Assembly (NCBI GenBank): GCA_902796785.1
Contig: CADBQJ010000239.1
Coordinates: 1 to 13,219, forward strand
Direction of reading: 5' to 3'
DNA length: 13,219 nt
Source of the DNA: Fibrobacter succinogenes
GTDB taxonomy: Bacteria; Fibrobacterota; Fibrobacteria; Fibrobacterales; CADBQJ01
Below the pieces are notes generated by a model that was given only the letters and a program-made list of their open reading frames with translations, was not told the DNA's origin and ran no database searches. The stretch's first letter is position 1. Each line of letters begins with the position of its first letter. A program made the translations under genes and the position numbers. Below, piece by piece: positions 7,084-13,219 of the stretch.

Positions 7084-9584
7084 AGAAATACTGGATCGCC
7101 TCCGCGCTCTTCTTCCTCTTCCTGCTGCTGGTCTTCCGCGGCTTCGTCTTCGACGAATCGCGCCTGCTGCTCGACGCCGACCAGCTCAAGTCGATGGGGA
7201 CGCGCTACATCTCGGACGCCCTCGTCCTGCCCGCCTGGGACGACACCCGCCTGGGCGGTATCCCCACGCTGGACGCGATGTTCGGCGACGCCTACCACCC
7301 CCTGCGGCTGCTGCAGTGCCTCCTCGACCCGGCCCGCGCGGTGGGGTGGAAGTTCGTCCTCTGCGTCCAGATCGCCTTCATGGGCGGCCTGCTCCTCTTC
7401 TCGCGCCTGGCGCACGGCATGAACGCAGGCATCGCCGTCTCGGCGCTCTTCGCGCTCAGCCCCGCCTTCTTCTCGCTGGTCTACCCCGGCCACGACGGGA
7501 AGATGATGGCGATCTCCGCCCTCCCCTGGCTGCTGTGGGGGCTCGTGAAGCTCGCGAAGGACGGCCGGCTCTGGGGCGGGGCCGCGATGGCGCTCGCCCT
7601 GCTGTGGATGCTGCTCTCCAGCCATCTGCAGGCGGTCTACTTCGCCCTGTGGGGGCTGCTCTTCCTCTCGCTCTTCCTCGTCTTCTCGCGGAAGGAGATC
7701 CCGCTCCGCGCCCGGCTCCTGCGCCAGGGCGTCGTGGGCGCGGCCGTGGCCGCCGCGCTGGCCGCCGCGTCGTTCCAGATCCTCCCGCAGCGCGCCTACG
7801 TGGCCGAGTTCTCGGTGCGCGGCGACGCGGAGCACAGCTCCTACGGCCACGCGGTCTCGTGGTCGCTCCATCCCGAGGAGCTCGCCACGCTGCTCCTGCC
7901 CGGGTTCGTCTCGCGCGAAAGCGACCGCGCCTCGGAGGACGGCGCGGGCGTGGTCGAAAAGCACTACTGGGGGCGGAACTTCCTCAAGCTGGACCACAAC
8001 GCCGTCGGCGCGATGCTGCTGCTCCTGGCGCTGGTCGGCTTCTCCGCGCGGCGCTACCGCCTGGAGGGGGCCTTCTGGCTGGGGGCCTCCGCCCTGACGA
8101 TCGCCTACTCGCTCGGCGCGCACACGCCGCTCTTCCGCCTCTTCTACGCCGTCCTTCCGGGCGTGGGCTCGTTCCGCGCCCCCGCGATCGCCGCCTTCTG
8201 GCTGCCCATGGCCTGCGCCTGGATGGGGGCGCGCGCCTTCGCGGCGGCGGACGAGCGGCGCTCCCTGGCCGTTCCGCTGGGCCTGGCCGCCGGCGCCGCG
8301 CTGGTCCTGGTCGTCGCGCGCCGCGCGTGGGAGTCGTTCCTCGGCGCCCCCGCCGCCGTCGCGGTGCTCCTCTTCGCCGTCGTCGCGCTGGCGGCGGTCG
8401 CGGCCCGCGAGCGCGGCGAGGCCTTCTCCCCCGCGTCGGTCGCCGCGCTCTTCAAGGGCGGAATCCGCGACGTCCCGATCCCGACCCTGCTCGCCGTCGG
8501 CGCCATGGCGCTGGTCCTGGTCTGGGCCGTCGTCGGGACCGACGTCCTCTACTCGACCGAAGGGGTGCGCGACTACTTCGCCCCGCTGCACGCCCAGACG
8601 ATGGCGGCCGAGGCGGGCGCCTCCGTCGTCAGCCTGGTCTTCGTCCTCCTCTCCGCCGGGCTTCTGTTCCGCTTCGGCGGGCGGATCGGCGACGCGAAGC
8701 CCCTCTGCGCGATCGCCGCGCTCGGGCTGGCGGAGCTCCTCTGGACCGACCTCCCCTTCGTGCAGACCGTCCCGCGCGAAAAGGCGGTGCCGGCGGCGCT
8801 CAAGGCGCAGTGGGCCGACCTGCAGCGCCGCGACGGCGCGCTTCCCCCGAACGACTACCGCCTCTTCGCGCTCGGCGGAATCAACGAGAACCTCGGCGGG
8901 TTCGCCGGGTTCCGCTCCGTGCTGGGCTTCCACGACAACGAGCTCGCCTCCTTCCGCGAATTCACCGGAGGCCGCTCCCGCGCCCGCCTGACGGCGGGGC
9001 TCCGGACCGGCGACTTCTCCGGCTCGCCCTACCTGAACCTGCTCGGGGGGCGCTACCTGCTCTCGGGCGGACGGCTGGCGGTCAACGAGGGGGCGCTTCC
9101 CCGCGTCGCCCTCTTCGACAGCGCGCTCGTCCTGCCCGCCGCGGAGCAGCTGGCGCTGCTGGACCGGCGGGGCGTGGACGAGCGCGCCGTGGTCCTGCTC
9201 GAATCCGGCGAGGGCGTCGCGGACGTCCACCCCGCGGCGAGGCGCCCCTTCCCGGGCGAGGCCCGCGTCGTCGAGAACCCCTCGCCCGACCGCCTGGTCG
9301 CCGAGACCGAATGCGACCGCCCGACGGTCCTGCTCCACTCCGAGAACTGGATGCCCGGGTGGCGCGCGACGGTCAACGGGAAGGAGGCCCCCGTGCTGCG
9401 CGCCTTCACCACCCTCCAGGCCGTGCCGCTGCCCGCCGGGAAGAACCGCGTGGAGCTGGTCTACCGCTCGCCGGAGGTCGCCCGCGTCCTGCCGCTCTCC
9501 GCGGCCGGCTTCGCGCTGGTCCTCCTGCTCTGCGGACTGGGCGCGGCCCAGCTCGTCCGGGAACGCCGCCGCGCCGCGGCCTGA
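7080..9584 (+). CDS. YfhO-family membrane protein (GT-C-like)
   Basis: This 834-residue polytopic inner-membrane protein has roughly a dozen hydrophobic segments. The N-terminus has one membrane helix (5-24) followed by an outside loop with acidic LLDADQLKSMG (30-40), the region where GT-C enzymes keep catalytic acidic residues. LVYPGHDGKMMAISALPW (133-150) is typical of YfhO proteins (PF09586). The C-terminal soluble part (about 560-800) ends with NWMPGWRATVNGKEAP and VPLPAGKNRVELVYRSPE, the usual closing YfhO domain, before a last membrane helix (804-824). In Bacillus and Listeria, YfhO relatives attach sugars from a polyprenyl-phosphate donor to lipoteichoic acid; here the acceptor must differ and is unknown. 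GGAG at 7069-7072 and the ATGA overlap with the preceding gene support the start. Confidence 0.88.
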   Translation: MKKYWIASALFFLFLLLVFRGFVFDESRLLLDADQLKSMGTRYISDALVLPAWDDTRLGGIPTLDAMFGDAYHPLRLLQCLLDPARAVGWKFVLCVQIAFMGGLLLFSRLAHGMNAGIAVSALFALSPAFFSLVYPGHDGKMMAISALPWLLWGLVKLAKDGRLWGGAAMALALLWMLLSSHLQAVYFALWGLLFLSLFLVFSRKEIPLRARLLRQGVVGAAVAAALAAASFQILPQRAYVAEFSVRGDAEHSSYGHAVSWSLHPEELATLLLPGFVSRESDRASEDGAGVVEKHYWGRNFLKLDHNAVGAMLLLLALVGFSARRYRLEGAFWLGASALTIAYSLGAHTPLFRLFYAVLPGVGSFRAPAIAAFWLPMACAWMGARAFAAADERRSLAVPLGLAAGAALVLVVARRAWESFLGAPAAVAVLLFAVVALAAVAARERGEAFSPASVAALFKGGIRDVPIPTLLAVGAMALVLVWAVVGTDVLYSTEGVRDYFAPLHAQTMAAEAGASVVSLVFVLLSAGLLFRFGGRIGDAKPLCAIAALGLAELLWTDLPFVQTVPREKAVPAALKAQWADLQRRDGALPPNDYRLFALGGINENLGGFAGFRSVLGFHDNELASFREFTGGRSRARLTAGLRTGDFSGSPYLNLLGGRYLLSGGRLAVNEGALPRVALFDSALVLPAAEQLALLDRRGVDERAVVLLESGEGVADVHPAARRPFPGEARVVENPSPDRLVAETECDRPTVLLHSENWMPGWRATVNGKEAPVLRAFTTLQAVPLPAGKNRVELVYRSPEVARVLPLSAAGFALVLLLCGLGAAQLVRERRRAAA

Positions 9585-9599
9585 CGGAAGAGGAACCCG

Positions 9600-10577
9600 A
9601 TGGACGCCCGAGACGCCGCGCTCCCCCGCCGATCCGCCGCGAAGACCGCGATCCGCGCGGCGATCGCCGCGGTGATTTTCGGCGCCGTGCTCCGCGTCGT
9701 CCCGTTCGACGACGTGGCGGCCCGCTTCCGCGACGTCTCGTGGCCGCTCTTCGCGCTGGGGACGGCCCTCTTCTTCCCGACCTTCCTGATCCAGGCGGTG
9801 CGCTGGCGCGCCCTCTTCGCCGGCGGACGGGAGTCCGTCCCGGGCGTTTGGACCTTCTTCCGGCTGATCTGCATCGGGCAGTTCGCCAGCCTCTTCCTCC
9901 CCTCCTCCGCCGGCGGCGACGTGGTGCGCGCGGCGATGCTGGGGCGCGACGAAAGGGCCTACGCCGCCTCGGCCGGCTCGATCGTGCTGGGCCGCGCGAT
10001 CGGCGTGCTGGCCCTGCTGGCCTTCGTCTGGATCGGCTTCCTCGTCGAGCCCTCGCACCTCTCCTCGATCCCCGGCCTGATCCCCTTCTGCGCGGTCGCC
10101 GCGGTCGCCGCCCTCGTCGCCGTCGCGCTGCTCTTCCGCGCGCCCGAGGGGCTGCTGCGCGCGCTGGAGCGCCGTCCGCGCCTGGTCCCGCTGGCCGACC
10201 ACCTCCGCGCGACGCGGCTTCTCCCGCTCCGGACGAAGGCCCTCGTGGCGTTCCTCTCGGCGACGATCCAGCTCCTGAGCAACCTGCTGACCGTCGTCCT
10301 CTACTGGGCCGTCGGCATGCCCTTCCCCGCGATCGGGATCCTCACGCTGGTGCCCGTCCTCATGCTGGTCAACATGGTCCCGGTCAGCTTCTTCAACGTC
10401 GGCGTGCGCGAGGGGGCGATGATCGTCCTCTTCTCCGGGCTGCCGGGCGTCACGCCGGACCTCTGCGTCGCGGCGGCGCTGCTGGGATACGTTTCGGTCC
10501 TCGTCCCGTCGGCGGCGGGGGCCTGGTTCTTCGTCGCGCGGGGCGGATCCGCGCGGAAAGCGGAGGAAACGAAATGA
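9600..10577 (+). CDS. Lysylphosphatidylglycerol synthase TM-region / flippase-like membrane protein
   Basis: This 325-residue inner-membrane protein has about eight hydrophobic segments and matches the LPG_synthase_TM family (PF03706, formerly UPF0104). Visible signatures are QAVRWRALF (65-73), FLPSSAGGDVVRAAMLGR (99-116) and MVPVSFFNVGVREGAMIVLF (259-278). It lacks the cytosolic aminoacyl-transfer domain of MprF, so it is not a complete lysyl-PG synthase. Stand-alone members are suspected of moving lipid-linked intermediates across the membrane or are linked to glycosyltransferases. AGAGG at 9589-9593 lies six bases before the ATG, and only 15 bases separate it from the YfhO-like gene, so the two are almost certainly co-transcribed. 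Its stop overlaps the next start in ATGA (10574-10577). A role in presenting a lipid-linked substrate to the YfhO-like protein is inference. Confidence 0.88.
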   Translation: MDARDAALPRRSAAKTAIRAAIAAVIFGAVLRVVPFDDVAARFRDVSWPLFALGTALFFPTFLIQAVRWRALFAGGRESVPGVWTFFRLICIGQFASLFLPSSAGGDVVRAAMLGRDERAYAASAGSIVLGRAIGVLALLAFVWIGFLVEPSHLSSIPGLIPFCAVAAVAALVAVALLFRAPEGLLRALERRPRLVPLADHLRATRLLPLRTKALVAFLSATIQLLSNLLTVVLYWAVGMPFPAIGILTLVPVLMLVNMVPVSFFNVGVREGAMIVLFSGLPGVTPDLCVAAALLGYVSVLVPSAAGAWFFVARGGSARKAEETK

Positions 10578-11290
10578 GCGAAATCTCCGAATTCGCGAAG
10601 GAGCGCTACGCGCGGAGCTCCATGACCGGGAACGACTTCTCCGCCGAGCGCGTGAAGACGGTCGTCTCGTGGCTTCCGAAGGACGGCAAGCTGCTGGAGA
10701 TCGGCGTGTGGGACGGTTCGATCGTCCGGAACTACCGCCCCGCCTTCGAGGGCGAGATCTACGGCACCGACCTCTCCGAGGAGGTGATGCGGAAGGCGCT
10801 GCCCCTGCTGAAGGAGGCGAAGGCCTGCGACCTCAACCGCGACCCGCTGCCGTGGGACGACGCGACCTTCGACTGCGTCGTCTGCTGCGAGGTGATCGAG
10901 CACATCGTCGACACCGACCGCCTGCTCGCGGAGCTCCGGCGCGTGCTCAAGCCCGGCGGGGTCCTCGTCCTCTCCACGCCCAACCTCGCCTCCGGAATCA
11001 ACCGCCTCTTCGTGCTGCTCGGCTGGCAGCCGCTCTCCACCGAGGTCTCCACGCGGCGCAGCAACTACGGCAATCCCCTGCGCAAGCCGCTCGTCCCCGC
11101 GGGGCACGTGCGCGGCTACACCTGCCGCGCGCTGCGCGAACAGGTCTCCGACGCGGGCTTCTTCGTCGAGAAGGCGGCCTCCGCGCCCGTCGCGGCGACC
11201 CCGCTCGTCAAGGCGGTGGAGAAGCTCTTCGGGGCGGTCTCGCCCTCGCTGGGGAGCGACGTCGTGCTCAGGTGCCGCCGGAAGGCCTAG
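10574..11290 (+). CDS. Class I SAM-dependent methyltransferase
   Basis: This 238-residue soluble protein has a Rossmann methyltransferase fold: motif I LLEIGVWDGS (40-49), D66 in YGTDLS for the SAM ribose, WDDATFDCVVCCEVIEH (94-110) and LKPGGVLVLSTPN (125-137). STPN and the later HVRGYTCRAL (178-187) occur in Methyltransf_11/23 proteins common in surface-polysaccharide and lipid-modification clusters. The substrate is unknown; a sugar, polyprenyl-linked intermediate or quinone-like molecule is conceivable. GGAGG (10562-10566) and the ATGA overlap with the flippase-like gene fix the start. It is unlike the fused methyltransferase at 6148-7083 outside the shared fold motifs, so the two are not simple duplicates. 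It is the last gene of the plus-strand run, and no terminator follows; its TAG interlocks with the stop of the convergent kinase gene. Confidence 0.88.
   Translation: MSEISEFAKERYARSSMTGNDFSAERVKTVVSWLPKDGKLLEIGVWDGSIVRNYRPAFEGEIYGTDLSEEVMRKALPLLKEAKACDLNRDPLPWDDATFDCVVCCEVIEHIVDTDRLLAELRRVLKPGGVLVLSTPNLASGINRLFVLLGWQPLSTEVSTRRSNYGNPLRKPLVPAGHVRGYTCRALREQVSDAGFFVEKAASAPVAATPLVKAVEKLFGAVSPSLGSDVVLRCRRKA
11287..11290. other. CTAG shared by two convergent stop codons
   Basis: The plus-strand methyltransferase ends with TAG at 11288-11290 and the minus-strand kinase ends with TAG on the complement of 11287-11289. The two genes therefore interlock in one CTAG with no intergenic DNA, and I see no hairpin with a T-tract around it for either strand. 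Confidence 0.85.
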
Positions 11291-12300
11291 CCTTCCAGCA
11301 TCTCGCGCAGCTTCGGGAATTCGCCGGAGGGCATTTCGCCCAGGGCGCGCAGCAGCTGGCGCCGTCCGGCGGGGATCTGCGCCTCGAAGAAGGGCTTGCC
11401 CTGGCGCCGGCCGAGGTTGCCGTAGGCGCCGCAGGCCTGCATCAGCCGCTGGAGCGACGCCTCCAGGAAGGCGCGCCAGTGGGCGCTGGAGGGCTCCAGT
11501 CCGCGCATGCCGCACCATTCCCGCCACAGGTAGCGCACCTGCTGGACGTCCAGCCCGACGTAGGGGTCCCACAGCAGGCTGGCCAGGTCGTACCAGCGGC
11601 TGCCCGCGCGGGCGCCCTGGTAGTCGATGAGCGCGAGCCGCATGGGGCGCTCCTCCGCGACCATCAGGTTCTGCGACTGGAAGTCGCGGTGCATCAGGGC
11701 CATGGGGTGCCGGCGCACGCGCAGCGCCAGCTCGTCGAACTCGTCGGCGAGCGCGGCCCTCGTCTCGCGGTCCACGTGCATCACGCCGCCCAGCCAGTGT
11801 TCGGAGAAGTAGTCGGTCTCCCAGCGCAGCGCCTCGAAGTCGAACCGGCGGTCCAGGAGCAGCTCGGGCCCGTCGGACTCGAAGCCCTCCGTGCGCTTCT
11901 GCAGCTCCGCGAGGACGACGAGCGCCGCGGAGTAGCGGTTGAGCATCCCCTCCTGCGAGCCCTCGTCGCGGACGACGTCGTAGAAGCTCGTGCGGCCCAG
12001 GTCCTCCAGGAGCATCTGCCCGGCGGAGTCGTCGGCGAGATGGAGCTCGGGGACCCGGACCCCCTTCGAGGCGAGGTATCCGGTGATCTGCGCGAAGCGG
12101 TGGAAGTCGAGGTCGGCGCTGGGCTGCGTCATCAGGACGATCGTCCCCTCGCCCAGCCGGGCGCGCCAGTACCGGCGCGACGACCCGGCGCTGCCGGCGG
12201 GAAGCCAGCGCTGCGAGAGGTCGAACCCGGCCTTTTCGAGCCAGGTCTTCAGCCGCAGGGAAAGGCGCGCGCTTTCGAATCCTTCGTTTTCTCCGCTCAC
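11287..12300 (-). CDS. amgK: AmgK-like N-acetylmuramate/N-acetylglucosamine kinase (APH fold)
   Basis: This 337-residue protein belongs to the aminoglycoside phosphotransferase fold (PF01636) and resembles AmgK, which phosphorylates MurNAc (and GlcNAc) at the anomeric position for peptidoglycan recycling in the cytoplasm. It shows SRRYWRARLG (41-50), the LLEDLGRTSFYDVV hinge region (97-110), the catalytic loop HRDFQSQNLMV (D206 and N211) and the metal-binding D226 in ALIDYQGARAGSRWYDLASLL. These match AmgK better than antibiotic kinases. The start is a GTG at 12300-12298: GGGAGG lies seven bases upstream, and GTGA overlaps the stop of the MurU-like gene. A longer in-frame ORF to 12561 is low-complexity Arg/Gly sequence inside the upstream gene and was rejected. 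The MurU-like neighbour strongly supports the assignment. Its TAG shares CTAG with the convergent methyltransferase. Confidence 0.82.
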   Translation of the reverse strand: MSGENEGFESARLSLRLKTWLEKAGFDLSQRWLPAGSAGSSRRYWRARLGEGTIVLMTQPSADLDFHRFAQITGYLASKGVRVPELHLADDSAGQMLLEDLGRTSFYDVVRDEGSQEGMLNRYSAALVVLAELQKRTEGFESDGPELLLDRRFDFEALRWETDYFSEHWLGGVMHVDRETRAALADEFDELALRVRRHPMALMHRDFQSQNLMVAEERPMRLALIDYQGARAGSRWYDLASLLWDPYVGLDVQQVRYLWREWCGMRGLEPSSAHWRAFLEASLQRLMQACGAYGNLGRRQGKPFFEAQIPAGRRQLLRALGEMPSGEFPKLREMLEG

Positions 12301-13178
12301 AGGTCGACCTCCCATCGGAATCCGTCGCCCACGACCGTGCCGCGGAGGTCTTCCCCCGCCCGGACGGTCCCGCCCGGAAGCACCATGCTCCGCTGGAGCC
12401 TGCAGGGCCCCTCGACCGCCGCCCCGGCGCAGACGGCGGAGCAGAGGAGCTCCGCGCCGTCGCAGGGGACCGCGCTCCAGGAGGCGACGCCCAGTTCGGC
12501 GAGCCGCGCCTCCATGGCCTCGATCAGGCCGGCCGGCGTGCCGATGTCGATCCACTGGCATCCCGGCGCGGCGTCCAGGAGCGCGGGCGCGCGTCCGGCG
12601 GCGACCTCGTCGCGCCAGAACTCGCGGATGTCGAAGAGCCCGGAGGGGATGCGGGAAAGGGCCGAGGCGCGGTACCAGGAGATCCCGGTGAAGGTGAGCG
12701 CCCCGCGCCCGGAGAACCCGCCGAAGCGCCCGCGGATCCCGGCCAGGCGGCCGTCCGCGCGGGAGAGCGTGTTCACGCGCGGGTCGTCGCGGCCCAGGAG
12801 CGCGATGTCGGCGTCGGAGGCCTGGGCCCGCATCACGAAGTCGACGACGTCGATGGTGTGCCAGAGGTCGCCGTTGACCACGAGAAGGTCGTCCGCCCCC
12901 ACTTCGCGCGCCATCCGCGCCAGCGGGCCCGCGGTGCCGAGGATCTTCGTCTCGCCCATCACGCGGACGATGCGGCCGTCTTCCTCCGCGAACCGCTCGA
13001 TCTGTTCGGCCAGGTGGTGTCCGTTGGCGTAGATCCGGGCGCCGCGCAGCGCCGACACGCCGTCGAGGGCGCGGGCCAGGAGCGTCTGGTCCGCCACGGG
13101 GACGAGCGCCTTGGGGATCCGCTCGGTCAGCGGCCGCAGGCGGGTGCCCAGTCCGGCGCAGAGGAGGAGGACGTTCAC
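12297..13178 (-). CDS. murU: MurU-like nucleotidyltransferase with a C-terminal beta-helix-like extension
   Basis: This 293-residue protein is a sugar-1-phosphate nucleotidyltransferase. It has CAGLGTRLRPLTERIPKALV (7-26), LGTAGPLA (80-87), the metal-binding VNGDLW (D104), LTFTGISWYR (161-170) and WIDIGTP (D211). The last two resemble MurU, which makes UDP-MurNAc from MurNAc-1-phosphate. From about 235 to the end, short repeats such as SMVLPGGTVRAGEDLRGTVVGDG suggest a short left-handed beta-helix, which the roughly 220-residue Pseudomonas MurU lacks. Other family members (GDP-mannose or glucose-1-phosphate transferases) are possible, but the AmgK-like kinase next door favours MurU. The start is GTG, with GGGGAGG (13190-13184) five bases upstream and a GTGA overlap with the preceding truncated gene. 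Confidence 0.78.
   Translation of the reverse strand: MNVLLLCAGLGTRLRPLTERIPKALVPVADQTLLARALDGVSALRGARIYANGHHLAEQIERFAEEDGRIVRVMGETKILGTAGPLARMAREVGADDLLVVNGDLWHTIDVVDFVMRAQASDADIALLGRDDPRVNTLSRADGRLAGIRGRFGGFSGRGALTFTGISWYRASALSRIPSGLFDIREFWRDEVAAGRAPALLDAAPGCQWIDIGTPAGLIEAMEARLAELGVASWSAVPCDGAELLCSAVCAGAAVEGPCRLQRSMVLPGGTVRAGEDLRGTVVGDGFRWEVDL
12301..12313 (-). promoter_or_regulatory. Ribosome binding site for the GTG start of the AmgK-like gene
   Basis: On the minus strand GGGAGG (12313-12308) is followed by TCGACCT and then GTG (12300-12298). The site lies inside the last codons of the nucleotidyltransferase gene and identifies the true start in preference to a much longer ORF. Confidence 0.75.
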
Positions 13179-13219
13179 AGGGGCCTCCCCTCGATCAGCC
13201 GTTCGCGCAGCTCCGAGCT
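13175..13219 (-). CDS. 3' end of an unidentified gene upstream of murU (partial)
   Basis: Only the last 14 residues, SSELRERLIEGRPL, and the TGA at 13177-13175 are visible. The frame is open to the window edge, and the stop overlaps the GTG start of the nucleotidyltransferase as GTGA, so it is probably the preceding gene of the same operon. It carries the ribosome site of the next gene. Its product cannot be identified. Confidence 0.6.
   Translation of the reverse strand, partial: SSELRERLIEGRPL

Noticed and set aside
9600..10577. Full MprF lysyl-phosphatidylglycerol synthase
   Set aside because: Only the membrane region is present; the C-terminal aminoacyl-transfer domain is missing and no neighbour supplies it.
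6528..11290. Very long ORFs of 1224 (minus) and 1324 (plus) residues across the membrane cassette
   Set aside because: They are compositionally biased and cross gene boundaries. The end of the 1324-residue ORF is simply the real methyltransferase frame joined to meaningless upstream sequence.
11287..12300. Aminoglycoside-resistance gene
   Set aside because: The fold is shared with antibiotic kinases, but the flanking motifs and the MurU-like neighbour fit cell-wall sugar recycling.
12301..12561. 87-residue extension of the AmgK-like protein
   Set aside because: It is Arg/Gly-rich shadow sequence inside the MurU-like gene; the GTG at 12300 has GGGAGG at proper spacing and gives normal AmgK length.

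Overview
This window is a stretch of very GC-rich chromosome, most likely from a member of the Fibrobacterota or a close relative. The main clue is an 823-residue secreted protein carrying four copies of the FISUMP domain (Fibrobacter succinogenes major paralogous domain, TIGR02145). That family is greatly expanded in Fibrobacter and also occurs in some Bacteroidota. The G+C content is much higher than in cultivated Fibrobacter succinogenes, so a divergent high-GC lineage is implied. The cell is probably Gram-negative: the left edge holds what looks like the last strand of an outer-membrane barrel, and the right edge holds a probable MurNAc-recycling pair typical of Gram-negative bacteria. I saw no rRNA, tRNA, CRISPR array, insertion sequence or phage gene.

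Layout. (1) 1-1251, plus strand: the 3' end of a probable outer-membrane protein, an intrinsic terminator, and a family 4 glycosyltransferase. (2) 1303-3774, minus strand: a secreted PEGA + 4x FISUMP protein, convergent with the glycosyltransferase. A hairpin between them has its T-tract on the FISUMP side. (3) 3990-5288, minus strand: enolase, with its own promoter and a strong terminator. (4) 5363-11290, plus strand: a compact five-gene run of an M50-type membrane metalloprotease, an ArsR-HTH/methyltransferase fusion, a YfhO-family GT-C-like membrane protein, an LPG-synthase-TM/flippase-like membrane protein and a stand-alone SAM methyltransferase. Two junctions in this run are 4-nt ATGA overlaps. 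(5) 11287-13219, minus strand: an operon read from the right edge, with a truncated gene, a MurU-like nucleotidyltransferase and an AmgK-like sugar kinase, joined by two 4-nt GTGA overlaps. Its last stop codon interlocks with the stop of the plus-strand run in one CTAG.

How the genes fit together. Apart from enolase, nearly everything concerns the cell envelope. AmgK and MurU would turn recycled MurNAc into MurNAc-1-phosphate and then UDP-MurNAc. The YfhO-like and LPG-synthase-TM-like proteins point to lipid-linked sugar or phospholipid modification at the membrane. The ArsR-methyltransferase fusion is translationally tied to the YfhO-like gene, so its regulation or methylation may concern that same process. 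The five-gene plus-strand run is the best candidate here for an uncharacterised system, but its substrate cannot be read from the sequence. Many very long ORFs on the opposite strand or in other frames are by-products of high GC and were discarded.
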